NCBI GenBank assembly: GCA_000756795.1
Contig: CCSI01000002.1
Location: 310,001 to 374,000 of the forward strand
DNA length: 64,000 nucleotides
Source of the DNA: Qipengyuania vulgaris
GTDB lineage: Bacteria > Pseudomonadota > Alphaproteobacteria > Sphingomonadales > Sphingomonadaceae
Direction of reading: 5' to 3'
The position numbers and the translations under genes were made by a program. Shown piece by piece: positions 37,029 to 45,876 of this stretch. The notes beneath the pieces are model-generated. The model saw nothing but the letters and a program-made list of their open reading frames with translations, searched no databases and was not told the origin of the DNA. Numbering within the stretch: the first letter of the stretch is position 1; the number at the start of each line of letters is the position of its first letter.

Positions 37029-38112
37029 CGAGGAACCCCTTCACCACGCGGTCGAGAGCGGGAACGTCGAGCAGGAAGCTGTCGTGGCCGTGCGGGGCGG
37101 AGAGTTCGACGAAACTCACCGCCGCACCTGCTGCATTGAGCGCGCGCACGACGTGGCGGCTTTCGCTGGTGGGATAGAGCCAGTCGCTGTCGAAGCTGAC
37201 GAGGCAGAAGCGCGCCTCGGTGCCTGCGAAAGCATCGGCAAGCTTGCCGCCATGCTCTTCGGCGAGGTCGAAATAATCCATCGCGCGCGTGATGTAGAGG
37301 TAGCTGTTGGCATCGAAGCGACGGGTGAAGCCGCTGCCCTGGTAGCGCAAATAGCTCTCGACTTGGAAATCGGCATCGAAGCCGAAACTCTTGGCTTCCC
37401 GATCCTGCAAATTACGCCCGAATTTCTCGGTCAGCGCCTCTTCGGAAAGATAGGTAATATGCGCCGCCATGCGCGCCACCGCGAGCCCGTTGTCGGGCGC
37501 TTCGCCGCCATAATAGTCTCCGCCGTTCCAGCGCGGGTCGGCCATTATGGCTTGCCGCCCCAGCTCGTGGAAAGCGATATTCTGCGCCGAATGGCGGCTG
37601 GTCGAGGCGATGACGAGGACACGCTCCGCAAGGTCGGGCCAGTTGGCGGCAAGGCTCAGCGCCTGCATCCCGCCCATCGAGCCGCCCACGACGGCGTGCA
37701 GCTTCTCGATGCCCAGCTCGTCGAGCAGGCCGACCAGCGCGCGGACCATGTCGCGTATAGTGATAACGGGAAAGCGCATGGCGTAGGGCTCGCCGTCCTC
37801 CGCCTCGCTCGCCGGACCACTCGATCCCATGCAGCTGCCGATGACGTTCGCGCAGATAACCTGGTAGCGGTCCGTGTCGATAGGCTTGCCGGGTCCGACC
37901 ATGCGCTCCCACCAGCCGGGCTTGCCGGTGACGGGATGCTGCGAAGCGACATATTGGTCGCCGGTCAGCGCGTGGCACAGCAGGATGGCGTTCGACTTGT
38001 CCGCATCCAGCTCACCATAGGTTTCATAGGCCAGCGTCGCGCGCGCCAGTTTGCCTCCGCCGTCGAGGGTAAGCGGTTGCGGCAATTCGAGGCTTTTCGA
38101 TGTCCCGGCCAT
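37021..38112 (-). CDS. metX: Homoserine O-acetyltransferase
   Basis: A 363-residue alpha/beta-hydrolase-fold enzyme that acylates L-homoserine in methionine synthesis. The nucleophile elbow is [10 protein letters not shown], the catalytic Asp is in [12 protein letters not shown] and the His in [10 protein letters not shown]. Early motifs [19 protein letters not shown] and CHALTGDQY also fit. Whether acetyl- or succinyl-CoA is used cannot be fixed by eye. I chose the ATG giving [10 protein letters not shown], since the longer version would overlap hisC. It is divergent from hisC over a 70-base gap, in which I could not find a SAM riboswitch. Confidence 0.94.
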   Translation of the reverse strand: MAGTSKSLELPQPLTLDGGGKLARATLAYETYGELDADKSNAILLCHALTGDQYVASQHPVTGKPGWWERMVGPGKPIDTDRYQVICANVIGSCMGSSGPASEAEDGEPYAMRFPVITIRDMVRALVGLLDELGIEKLHAVVGGSMGGMQALSLAANWPDLAERVLVIASTSRHSAQNIAFHELGRQAIMADPRWNGGDYYGGEAPDNGLAVARMAAHITYLSEEALTEKFGRNLQDREAKSFGFDADFQVESYLRYQGSGFTRRFDANSYLYITRAMDYFDLAEEHGGKLADAFAGTEARFCLVSFDSDWLYPTSESRHVVRALNAAGAAVSFVELSAPHGHDSFLLDVPALDRVVKGFLDG

Positions 38113-38182
38113 TGCCCCGTGCTCTAACGCTGCGCGAGGCGCTTGTCGAAGGGCTGTTTTTCTTTCATGCGCCGAAGCCGCA

Positions 38183-39280
38183 ATGACAGACAAGCCTCAG
38201 ATGAAACCATGGATCGAGAAGATCCACGCCTATGTTCCCGGCAAGAGCAAGGGCTCGGACGGGCGCGAACTGGTCAAGCTATCGGCCAATGAGAACCCGC
38301 TAGGTTGCAGCGAAGCGGCGCTTGCCGCGCTGGCAGAGCCTGCAGGTCCGGCACGCTATCCCGACCCCGACGCCACTGCGCTGCGTGCGAAAATCGGCGA
38401 AGTGCACGGGCTGGACCCGGCGCGTATCGTGTGTGGGACGGGCTCGGACGAATTGCTCAACCTTGCCGCTCAAGCCTTTGCCGGGCCGGGCGACGAGGTG
38501 CTCTACGCGCGCTTTTCCTTCGTGGTCTACGAGATTGCCGCCCGCCGCTGCGGCGCGACGCCGGTCGAGGCGCCCGACGTGGATTACGCGACCGATGTCG
38601 ACGAATTGCTCGGCGCGGTGACCGAGAAAACGCGCGTTGTCTTCCTCGCCAATCCTAACAACCCAACCGGCACTTTCCTGCCGCGCGGCGAAATCGAACG
38701 GCTGCATGCGGGTCTGCCCTCGGACGTGCTGCTGGTGGTCGATCAGGCTTACGGCGAATATCTCGAAAAAGGTGAGGACGACGGCGGGATGGCGCTGGCC
38801 GAGGCGCACGAGAACGTGCTCGTCACGCGGACGTTCTCCAAGATTTACGGGCTGGCGGGCGAGCGCATCGGCTGGGCCACCGGCGCACCGCACCTTATCG
38901 ACGCGCTCAATCGCATTCGCGGGCCGTTCAATGTCACCAATTCGGGGCAGAAGGCCGCCATTGCAGGGCTGGACGACCAGGCTTTCGTCGCCAAATCGCG
39001 CGAGGCCAACAATCGCGAGCTCGCCCGCTTCGCCGAGACCATTGCCGGGATGGGCAACCACGGCCTGCGCGGCGTGCCGAGCAAGGCAAATTTCCTTTTG
39101 GTCCTCTTTGAAGGAAAACTGACCGCCGAAGCTGCGCTCGCCGCGCTGGCCGAAGGTGGCTATGCCGTGCGGCACTTGCCCGGGCAGGGCTTGCCGCATG
39201 GATTGCGCATCACCATCGGCACGCCCGAACAGATGGACGAAATTGCCGCCATCCTCAGGAAGGCGGCCGAAGCGGCCTAA
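38183..39280 (+). CDS. hisC: Histidinol-phosphate aminotransferase
   Basis: A 365-residue class I/II PLP aminotransferase that makes histidinol phosphate. Motifs are [10 protein letters not shown] at the start, [12 protein letters not shown] in the middle, and the PLP lysine in [16 protein letters not shown]. HisC-type enzymes in this class can also handle aromatic amino acids. The start is the ATG giving [10 protein letters not shown]; upstream sequence lies in the metX leader. It is divergent from metX and its stop overlaps that of plsC. Confidence 0.93.
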   Translation: MTDKPQMKPWIEKIHAYVPGKSKGSDGRELVKLSANENPLGCSEAALAALAEPAGPARYPDPDATALRAKIGEVHGLDPARIVCGTGSDELLNLAAQAFAGPGDEVLYARFSFVVYEIAARRCGATPVEAPDVDYATDVDELLGAVTEKTRVVFLANPNNPTGTFLPRGEIERLHAGLPSDVLLVVDQAYGEYLEKGEDDGGMALAEAHENVLVTRTFSKIYGLAGERIGWATGAPHLIDALNRIRGPFNVTNSGQKAAIAGLDDQAFVAKSREANNRELARFAETIAGMGNHGLRGVPSKANFLLVLFEGKLTAEAALAALAEGGYAVRHLPGQGLPHGLRITIGTPEQMDEIAAILRKAAEAA

Positions 39281-39960
39281 TCGTTGAGCGCGTTGATCGC
39301 ATCGAGGACCTTTGCCTCGACCTCCTCGCGCGGCAGGCCGGGGGGAATGGTTGCCCCGAAGCGGTAGGTAATCGTTCCGGGTTTCTTCAGCCAGCGATGG
39401 TAGACACCGCCACTGCTGACCGCGACGGGCACCACCGGAAGGCCGAGCATCTTGTAAAGGCCGGCAAATCCTGCCTGCAGCTGTCGCCATTCCCCATGCG
39501 GAACGCGCGTTCCTTCGGGGAAAATGACCAGCGGGCGGCCATCAGCCACCATCTTTTTCGCGCTGCGAATCATGCCCATGAGCATCTTTGCCCCCTTGTC
39601 GCGCGCCACGGGTATCAAGCCGTAGGCAAGCGCTGCACGGCCCCAGCCGGGAATGGCAAAGAGTTCCTGCTTGGCAAAGACCGAGGGCGTGTCGAGAAGG
39701 TTGGGCGCATCGATCGCCTCGAAAAAGCTTTCATGCTTGATGGCGTAGAGGACGGGCTGGTTCGCAGGCTGGCCCTCGATGATCACATCGGCCCCGATGA
39801 TATGCTTGAGGCACCAGCGCTGCCACCTTCCCCAATCGCGCACGCGCCGCCGGAATGCTGCGAGCGAGAACGGCGCGCTCACCAGCGACGCCGCCGTGAT
39901 GAGGAAGCTGCCGAGGTAGAAAAGCGGGTAGAAAGCGAGGTTACGAAGAAGCAGCAGCAT
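39277..39960 (-). CDS. plsC: 1-acyl-sn-glycerol-3-phosphate acyltransferase
   Basis: A 227-residue LPLAT-family protein with an N-terminal hydrophobic helix. The catalytic box reads [10 protein letters not shown], so the usual H-x4-D has Glu in the acid position (H-x4-E), and the substrate motif is IFPEGTR. It acylates lysophosphatidate to phosphatidate at the inner membrane. Its start overlaps the end of ydcF by about 20 bases; a start ten codons earlier is also possible. It is the last gene of the ftsE-ftsX-ydcF-plsC run. Confidence 0.9.
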   Translation of the reverse strand: MLLLLRNLAFYPLFYLGSFLITAASLVSAPFSLAAFRRRVRDWGRWQRWCLKHIIGADVIIEGQPANQPVLYAIKHESFFEAIDAPNLLDTPSVFAKQELFAIPGWGRAALAYGLIPVARDKGAKMLMGMIRSAKKMVADGRPLVIFPEGTRVPHGEWRQLQAGFAGLYKMLGLPVVPVAVSSGGVYHRWLKKPGTITYRFGATIPPGLPREEVEAKVLDAINALND

Positions 39961-40546
39961 CCGTGTCTTCCGATGCTTCTTGCGCGGCATCCTCCGTCAC
40001 ATCGTTATCCTGGTCGAGCAGGCCCAGACCTTGCGACACTTCGGAAGCCAGCAACTTGTTATATTCGAGGAAGAGCGTGGCAAGGTCGGGGTGCGAAACC
40101 ACGGCATCCTTGACGATGGCGGTTCCTGCGGGAAGCGAGCTGCTCACTTCCGAATGTGCGCGCGCCATGTGCCAGTTGGTCGTCACCAGTCGCGCAGAGG
40201 TGAATTCCTTTTCCTTCATCCACTGCGCCACTTCGCCAGCATTGCTGCGTGTATCGACAGCAAGGAAGCCCAGCGTCACACAGCAATCCATCGTTCGGCG
40301 CGAGACTTCGAACTGTTCGGCGAATTCTGCCGGTTTCACCTCGGGGTCGACGCCGGAAACGAACATTTCCTTCGCCTGCCCGCTTTCGATGACTTCGAGC
40401 CCGCGGGCGATACGGCCGGGGCCGCCGGTCAAAACGATGACGGCATCGGTTTGGGTCTTGCCTGCCGGCGAGGGCAGCGTCACGGCAAAGCCGAGGAAGC
40501 CAAAAGCGTAGACAAGGAAGATGGCAGCGAGGAGCCTCAGGATCAC
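39941..40546 (-). CDS. YdcF family (DUF218) membrane protein
   Basis: A 201-residue protein with one N-terminal transmembrane helix and a DUF218 domain (DAVIVLTGGPGRIARGLEVI, FVSGVDPEV, TRSNAGEVAQWM, LVTTNWHMARA). The domain, shared with SanA and ElyC, is linked to envelope integrity, but its activity is unknown. The start is the GTG overlapping the ftsX stop (GTGA). The C-terminal tail is acidic. Operon position with ftsEX and plsC supports an envelope role. Confidence 0.88.
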   Translation of the reverse strand: MILRLLAAIFLVYAFGFLGFAVTLPSPAGKTQTDAVIVLTGGPGRIARGLEVIESGQAKEMFVSGVDPEVKPAEFAEQFEVSRRTMDCCVTLGFLAVDTRSNAGEVAQWMKEKEFTSARLVTTNWHMARAHSEVSSSLPAGTAIVKDAVVSHPDLATLFLEYNKLLASEVSQGLGLLDQDNDVTEDAAQEASEDTDAAASS

Positions 40547-41475
40547 AGCGATTTCCGCAAGGATGAAAGCACGGTCATACGGGCGGTGTAGACGGCAATT
40601 GCGACGGCGAAAAGCGGGACGAGTGCAATCAGCACCCAATCCACTGCCGTGAGTGTCCCTCCTGCAACCATTCCCGATTGCAGCGCGGCGAACTGGCGGG
40701 CGAGCAGCGACATGGCAAACACACCCGCGACGAGGCCCAGCACCCCGCCGATGACGGCATCGAGCAGGATGGAGCGCTGGAAGATGCGGGCAATCTGGTC
40801 ATCGTTTCCCCCGAGCAGGTGGACGACCTCGATGGTCTTGCGATTGCCGCCCAGCGCATTGCGCGCCGCCAGCCACACCGCTGCCGCACCGACGAAGCCG
40901 AGCATGAGGATGAGCGCGAGCGCCATCCATTTGAGCGCGGAGAGGGCGGAAAGAACGGGTGCGAGCCAGTCGGATTGTGCATCGATGCGGGCCCGCGGTG
41001 CGACTTCCCGCATCGCAGCTTCCAGCCGCGCATAGTCGTCGCGGCCCGCCCCATCGCGCAATTCGACATCGACCAGAGTGGGGAGCGGGACTGCCTCGAC
41101 TTCCTCGCCCGTTCCCAGCCAGGGTTCGAGCAGTTCGGCGATGTCCTCTTCAGGCACGACACGGAAACCCTTTACCGCCGGGTCCTGCGCCAACACGTCC
41201 TGCACCGCCTCGACCTGCCGGGCGCGCTGGCCTGCATCGGGCTCGATGATCTGCACGGTCGCGCTTCCTGCAAGGTCGCCGCTGGCGGTCGATACCATAT
41301 TCGAGAGCGCGAGCGCGCCGCCCGCGGCCACGACCGTGAGCGCAACCATGATGGCGATGACCCATGGCATCGGCCCGCCCAACCGCGCCTGGGGCAGGAG
41401 CCCGGCCGCCCGCCGCCCGCGGAAGGGCGCAAGGCCGCGGTCGACTGCTTTGGCAAGCGCGGGAGGCCGCTTCAT
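40543..41475 (-). CDS. ftsX: Cell division protein FtsX
   Basis: A 310-residue polytopic membrane protein with a first transmembrane helix near residues 36-58, a periplasmic loop, and three helices in the C-terminal half (WMALALILMLGFVGAAAVWL, GGVLGLVAGVFAMSLLA, WVLIALVPLFAVAIAVYTAR). This is the FtsX/MacB permease layout. With FtsE it controls peptidoglycan hydrolases at the septum. The start overlaps the ftsE stop (ATGA). Confidence 0.93.
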   Translation of the reverse strand: MKRPPALAKAVDRGLAPFRGRRAAGLLPQARLGGPMPWVIAIMVALTVVAAGGALALSNMVSTASGDLAGSATVQIIEPDAGQRARQVEAVQDVLAQDPAVKGFRVVPEEDIAELLEPWLGTGEEVEAVPLPTLVDVELRDGAGRDDYARLEAAMREVAPRARIDAQSDWLAPVLSALSALKWMALALILMLGFVGAAAVWLAARNALGGNRKTIEVVHLLGGNDDQIARIFQRSILLDAVIGGVLGLVAGVFAMSLLARQFAALQSGMVAGGTLTAVDWVLIALVPLFAVAIAVYTARMTVLSSLRKSL

Positions 41476-42206
41476 GCGCTCTCTCCCACGGTGCCCTCGC
41501 GGCGCGGCGGATAACGCAGCGCTCCGGTCGGATCGGCGAGCATGCCCTTCGACAGGCGCATGATGAGGCTGTCGGGCACCTTGCGCAGCAACTGCACATC
41601 GTGGGTTGCCACCACGACAGTCGTCCCGAGCCGGTTGAGCGCTTCGAACAGGCGCAGCAGCTTGACTGCCATTTCGGGGTCGACGTTACCCGTCGGCTCG
41701 TCGGCGATGAGGATTTCGGGCCGCCCGATGACCGCGCGGGCAATGGCGACGCGTTGCTGCTCGCCGCCCGAAAGCGTGGCTGGGCGGGCTTCGGCGCGAT
41801 GGGCGAGCCCGACCCATTCGAGCATGTCGGCCACCGGCTCGCGCAGGTCCGCCTCTCTTACGCCCGACACGCGCAAGGGGAGCGCGACATTGTCGAAGGC
41901 GGAGAGGTGTTCCACGAGCCGGAAATCCTGGAACACGACGCCCATCCGCCGACGGAAGGCCGGTAGCTGGTCGCGGGGCAGGGTAATGACATCGCGGCCG
42001 AACATGCGGATGGCTCCGCGCGAGGGGCGTTGGGCGAGATAAAGCAGCTTCAGCAGCGAAGTCTTGCCCGCGCCGCTCGCCCCGGTGAGGAAATAGAAGC
42101 GTCCCGAGTAAAGCGAGAAGGTCACGTTCGAGAGCACTTCACGGTCGGTGCCGTAGCGCAAACCGACATTGTCGAATTGCACGAGCCCGCCTTCGCGCGT
42201 GCTCAT
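41472..42206 (-). CDS. ftsE: Cell division ATP-binding protein FtsE
   Basis: A 244-residue ABC ATPase with Walker A GASGAGKTSLLKLL, signature LSGGEQQRVAIARA, and Walker B ILIADEPTGNVD. It pairs with FtsX to transmit the ATP cycle across the membrane. I chose the ATG giving MSTREGGLVQFDN; longer in-frame versions overlap the divergent zinc-ribbon gene. It is the first gene of the operon. Confidence 0.95.
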   Translation of the reverse strand: MSTREGGLVQFDNVGLRYGTDREVLSNVTFSLYSGRFYFLTGASGAGKTSLLKLLYLAQRPSRGAIRMFGRDVITLPRDQLPAFRRRMGVVFQDFRLVEHLSAFDNVALPLRVSGVREADLREPVADMLEWVGLAHRAEARPATLSGGEQQRVAIARAVIGRPEILIADEPTGNVDPEMAVKLLRLFEALNRLGTTVVVATHDVQLLRKVPDSLIMRLSKGMLADPTGALRYPPRREGTVGESA

Positions 42207-42325
42207 CGCGCCAATTCCGCGAGTAAAAGGGGAAGAATTCGTGCCGCCATTGTACAATTCGGGCCTATAACGGCCCTTCGCTGGGGAAAAAAGCCGCTTG
42301 GGGCTTTCGCGCACAGCTACGCGCC

Positions 42326-42352
42326 TTGTCGCGATTCGCTCGCCTCTATAGA
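42326..42352 (+). promoter_or_regulatory. Candidate promoter of the zinc-ribbon gene, giving a very short leader
   Basis: TTGTCG (42326-42331) and TATAGA (42347-42352) are 15 bases apart. Transcription would start only about seven bases before the ATG, with no ribosome site between, so the mRNA would be nearly leaderless. The short spacer lowers confidence. Confidence 0.3.
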
Positions 42353-42365
42353 GCCTTCCTTCACC

Positions 42366-43298
42366 ATGATTATTGCCTGTCCGGCCTGCAGCACCCGCTA
42401 TGTCGTGCCCGACAACGCCATCGGCGTCGATGGGCGTACGGTGCGCTGCGCCAAGTGCAAGCACTCGTGGTTTCAGGAAGGCGCCAGCGCCGAAGACGTG
42501 GTGGCGAGCGAACAGGTCGCAGAAACAGCACCACAACCACCGCCTGCTCCGCCACCGCCTCCGCCCGCTCCAGTCGAAGAACCGGCTGTCGAGGAGGAGC
42601 CTGCACCCGCACCGCGCTTCAATGTTGACGTGCCCGAGCAGGAGCACCCCCCACGACGTCGCCGGCCCCTCGTGCCCGCTTCGGAACCCGCACAAGACGC
42701 GCCGCCTGCGCAGCGTGAGCGCGCACCCGATTTCGACGAGACGCCTCCTCCTTCCTTTGTCGAAACGCATGAGGAAGAGCCCGAGCCTGATTTCGATGGC
42801 CCGGTTCACGAGGAAGTGCACGAGGATGACCTCGTTTCGCGCTTCGACCATTCGCCGCCCTTCGGTCCGCGCCGCAACCCACTGAAGCTGTGGACCTGGG
42901 CCGCGGCAATTTTCGCGCTGCTGGCTGCAGGCGCCATCTTTGCGATGACGCGCTATGGTACGCCCGACTGGTGGCCGGTCGAAAAGCCGCTGTTTGGCGA
43001 GATGCAGCCCGACTTGCAGCTTTCCTTCCCGCCCGAGGAACAGCGCTGGCGCGAGCTTGAAAACAAGACGCTGATGTTCACTGCGAAGATCAGAGTGACC
43101 AATACGGCGCGCGAGGCACGGCGCCTGCCGCCGGTGCTCATCGTCATGCTCAACGAGCGCGAGGACCAGATTTACAGCTGGGTCGTCCAGCCCCCGCAGC
43201 CCACGCTCGCGCCCGGTGAAACGCTGGTTATCGACGAAGCGCGCACCGATGTTCCGCGTGGCGCCGTCTATGCCGATGTAGGCTGGGCCCCCCTCTAA
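42366..43298 (+). CDS. MJ0042-type zinc-ribbon membrane protein
   Basis: A 310-residue protein. Residues 5-36 form a zinc ribbon (CPACSTRY and CAKCKHSW). Residues 50-170 are Pro/Glu-rich and disordered, one transmembrane helix lies at about residues 178-197, and the last about 100 residues form a DUF3426-like domain (FTAKIRVTNTA, then APGETLVIDEARTDVP). MJ0042-type proteins are widespread in Alpha- and Deltaproteobacteria with no firm function. It is divergent from ftsE with a 159-base gap. The ATG has no clear ribosome site. Confidence 0.85.
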   Translation: MIIACPACSTRYVVPDNAIGVDGRTVRCAKCKHSWFQEGASAEDVVASEQVAETAPQPPPAPPPPPPAPVEEPAVEEEPAPAPRFNVDVPEQEHPPRRRRPLVPASEPAQDAPPAQRERAPDFDETPPPSFVETHEEEPEPDFDGPVHEEVHEDDLVSRFDHSPPFGPRRNPLKLWTWAAAIFALLAAGAIFAMTRYGTPDWWPVEKPLFGEMQPDLQLSFPPEEQRWRELENKTLMFTAKIRVTNTAREARRLPPVLIVMLNEREDQIYSWVVQPPQPTLAPGETLVIDEARTDVPRGAVYADVGWAPL

Positions 43299-43320
43299 GC
43301 TGCATTCTCCAACCGGCGCT

Positions 43321-43416
43321 GGCGGGCTGCAAATCGCAACGCCACCTGCTTCCGGTGCTCACGTACTGAAGTACGCTGCGCTCCGGGTCAGCCGGCCTTG
43401 CAATTTTCGCTCCACC
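43321..43416. repeat. 96-base imperfect palindrome around CGTACTGAAGTACG
   Basis: The core CGTACTGAAGTACG (43362-43375) lies at the exact centre of an imperfect inverted repeat of about 96 bases. The outer arms (such as TGCAAATCGCAACGCC on the left and GGCCTTGCAATTTTCGC on the right) also pair well. It lies just after the zinc-ribbon gene stop. The sequence style resembles intergenic palindromic elements that recur in proteobacterial genomes. Only one copy is seen in this window, so its repeat status is inferred. Confidence 0.5.
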
Positions 43417-43470
43417 ATCATCCGGATGGCGAATACAGCTTGGCAATAAGGCCGGTTCGAAAATAGGTGC

Positions 43471-43499
43471 TTGCCGCCTCGCAAAGGCGCTGCTAGGGG
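43471..43499 (+). promoter_or_regulatory. Candidate promoter of tRNA-Leu
   Basis: TTGCCG (43471-43476) and TAGGGG (43494-43499) are spaced by 17 bases and followed by a GC-rich discriminator, a pattern common for stable-RNA promoters. The mature tRNA begins about 60 bases later. Confidence 0.3.
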
Positions 43500-43563
43500 C
43501 GCGCTCCTACCGGCGGGAGCAGGTGGTCTCGGTAACGAGATTCGCTTCCGATGCAGACTGTGT

Positions 43564-43650
43564 GCGGTCGTGGCGGAACTGGTAGACGCGCAACGTTGAG
43601 GTCGTTGTGGCCGCAAGGCCGTGGAAGTTCGAGTCTTCTCGACCGCACCA
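43564..43650 (+). tRNA. tRNA-Leu (anticodon GAG)
   Basis: The acceptor stem pairs GCGGTCG with CGACCGC and ends in encoded ACCA. The anticodon arm is CAACG-TTGAGGT-CGTTG, giving anticodon GAG (reads CTC and CTT leucine codons). A long variable arm (TGGCCGCAAGGCCG region) and the T-arm GTTCGAGTC are present, as expected for a class II tRNA. The CCA end is encoded. It lies 135 bases before the preferred nfrB start. Confidence 0.95.
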
Positions 43651-43785
43651 ACAGTCCCCCTCCGGCTGTCCCGAGATTGAGCAATCGTAAAAGGCGTTCA
43701 CACTGGACGCTGTTATTTGCTGTCGTTCCAGATATTTATCCCGTATCAGGCCGGCCAACTATATGCTTTCCGGGACGCTCCTTTA

Positions 43786-45876
43786 GTGGACACCTATATC
43801 GCCGCCCTCCAGTGGACGGCTCTCATCGTCGCGATCCTCATCGCGCTTTCCTCTATCGACGATTTGTTCGTCGATGCGGTTTTCTGGTCCATCAAGCTCA
43901 AGCGCAAGCTGCTCGGCCGCTCGGGTCCGGGCGCGGTCTCGCAGGAAAAGCTGGTCGAAAAACCCGAACAGCCGCTCGCCATCATGCTGCCTGCATGGAA
44001 GGAATATGACGTCATCGCGACCATGGTCGAGAATGCGGTCAGCACGCTCGCCTACAAAGATTACACGATATTCGTCGGTACCTACGCCAATGACGCGGAA
44101 ACGATTGCGGAGGCGGAAAAGGTCGCCAAGCGGTTCAAGCGCGTGCGTCATGTGCGCGTTCCGCATGACGGGCCAACCTGTAAGGCCGATTGCCTGAACT
44201 ACATTGTCGCCGACATCCTTGCAGTGGAGAAAGAGCGCGGCATCGAGTTCGCGGGCATGATCCTGCACGACAGCGAGGATGTGCTACACCCGCTCGAATT
44301 GCACCTGTTCAACTATCTCCTGCCGCACAAGGACCTCATCCAGCTGCCCGTGGTGAGCCTCGAGCAGGATTACCTCGACCTCGTCGCCGGCACCTACATG
44401 GACGAGTTTGCGGAATGGCACGCCAAGGACCTCGTCGTGCGCCAGCGGCTGGCGAAGACGGTGCCCTCGGCAGGCGTCGGCACCTGCTTTTCGCGCCGCG
44501 CGATGACCGCGCTGATGGAAGAGGGCGACCCTTTCAACACCGCCACGCTGACCGAGGATTACGACATCGGGAACCGGCTGTCGGAGCGCGGGATGAGCGC
44601 CATCATCGCGCTTTATCCGGTCGAGTTCCGCAGCAAGCGCGGCGCGCTATTCGGCATGGGACCGGACCGCATGGTGACCTTCTCCATGCCGCTATGCGTG
44701 CGCGAGCATTTCCCCAACACTTTCAAGACAAGCTATCGCCAGAAGGCGCGCTGGATCCTCGGCATCTCGTTGCAGGGCTGGGCGCAGCTCGGGTGGAGCA
44801 ATTCGGCGGTCACCAACTATTTCCTGTTCCGCGACCGCAAGGCCATCGTCACGCCGACGCTGGCGATCCTCGCCTATGTGCTGGTGGTGAACTACCTCTT
44901 CGTGAACCTGTTCATGACGCTGACTGGCGGCGAGTTCGTGCCTTTGTTCTCGGGCCATTGGCTCGAATTCGTGCTGCTGTGGTTCAACCTCTTCGCGCTG
45001 GTGATGCGCATTGGTCAGCGCGTGTTCTTCGTCGAGAAAATCTATGGCTGGGGCCATGCGCTGATGAGCATTCCGCGCGTATTCCTGCTCAGCTTCGTCA
45101 ATTTCGCGGCTTCGTGGCGCGCGCTAAAGATCTATATCGGCAGCCTGCTATCGGGAAAATCGATTGCCTGGGACAAGACCATGCACCGTTTTCCCTCGGG
45201 TGATTTTCTGGGCGAGGAAAGGAAATCGCTCGGCGAGATCCTGCTCTCGTGGGAAGTGGTCACGCCTCCTGCGCTCAACAAGGCGCTCATCGACCAGCAG
45301 TTGAATGGCGGCTCGCTCGGGCAATTGCTAATCTGTCACGGGATTATCGATGACATGACCTTGGCAGAAGCGCTTGCGAAACAGGCGAACCTGCCGACCG
45401 CCATTCTCAATCCCGAACTCGTGCGCGAGGCGCGTCACATGCTGGAAGATGACGTCATGTTGCGCCTGAGAACCGTGCCGTTCGGATTGAACAAGAAGGG
45501 AGAGGTCATGCTCGCCATGGCGCGTCCTCTGACAGAGGCGGAGCAGGGCCGGATGCGCGAGCGTCTCGGCAAGCCCTTCCACCAGCATATCGTGCCCGAA
45601 AGCGTTATCATCGATGCGCTGGCCGAGGTTGTGGAGCCGCAGCCGGGCGTGCGCCGATCGTTGAAGGTCGCGCCGCTCCACGAACTCTTGGTCAAGCGCA
45701 AGCTGGTCTCGAAAAAGGCGATGCGCGAGGCGATGGCTGACTACGATATCGCGCGCCACGGCACGGTTGGCCAGTTCCTGGTCAGCCGGGGCGTGCTCGC
45801 ACAAGACAAGTTCAATGAACTCGCGGCGGAGCAGAAGCAGCTCGTCGTCGCCGAATGGGAAATGGCTCATGCGTAA
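43786..45876 (+). CDS. nfrB: NfrB-like glycosyltransferase with C-terminal MshEN-type repeats
   Basis: A 696-residue membrane glycosyltransferase related to E. coli NfrB (phage N4 adsorption protein B). It has an N-terminal transmembrane helix, a GT2 domain with the D, D, D, QxxRW pattern (ILHDSEDVLHP, TEDYDIGNRL, QKARWILGIS), several more helices, then a cytoplasmic C-terminal region with GspE_N/MshEN-like repeats (SLGQLLICHGIIDDMTLAEA and a second LGEILLSWEVV unit). In E. coli, NfrB makes a surface polysaccharide under c-di-GMP control. I prefer the GTG at 43786 because it places the first helix as in E. coli; a TTG at 43717 is the alternative. It overlaps nfrA by eight bases. Confidence 0.85.
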   Translation: MDTYIAALQWTALIVAILIALSSIDDLFVDAVFWSIKLKRKLLGRSGPGAVSQEKLVEKPEQPLAIMLPAWKEYDVIATMVENAVSTLAYKDYTIFVGTYANDAETIAEAEKVAKRFKRVRHVRVPHDGPTCKADCLNYIVADILAVEKERGIEFAGMILHDSEDVLHPLELHLFNYLLPHKDLIQLPVVSLEQDYLDLVAGTYMDEFAEWHAKDLVVRQRLAKTVPSAGVGTCFSRRAMTALMEEGDPFNTATLTEDYDIGNRLSERGMSAIIALYPVEFRSKRGALFGMGPDRMVTFSMPLCVREHFPNTFKTSYRQKARWILGISLQGWAQLGWSNSAVTNYFLFRDRKAIVTPTLAILAYVLVVNYLFVNLFMTLTGGEFVPLFSGHWLEFVLLWFNLFALVMRIGQRVFFVEKIYGWGHALMSIPRVFLLSFVNFAASWRALKIYIGSLLSGKSIAWDKTMHRFPSGDFLGEERKSLGEILLSWEVVTPPALNKALIDQQLNGGSLGQLLICHGIIDDMTLAEALAKQANLPTAILNPELVREARHMLEDDVMLRLRTVPFGLNKKGEVMLAMARPLTEAEQGRMRERLGKPFHQHIVPESVIIDALAEVVEPQPGVRRSLKVAPLHELLVKRKLVSKKAMREAMADYDIARHGTVGQFLVSRGVLAQDKFNELAAEQKQLVVAEWEMAHA

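Noticed and set aside
38113..38182. SAM riboswitch (SAM-II type) before metX
   Set aside because: I looked for the conserved pseudoknot words of SAM-II in the 70-base gap and did not find them; the gap is also short for it.
43651..43785. Phage or island integration downstream of tRNA-Leu
   Set aside because: No integrase, no direct repeat of the tRNA 3' end was seen, and the following genes have normal composition.
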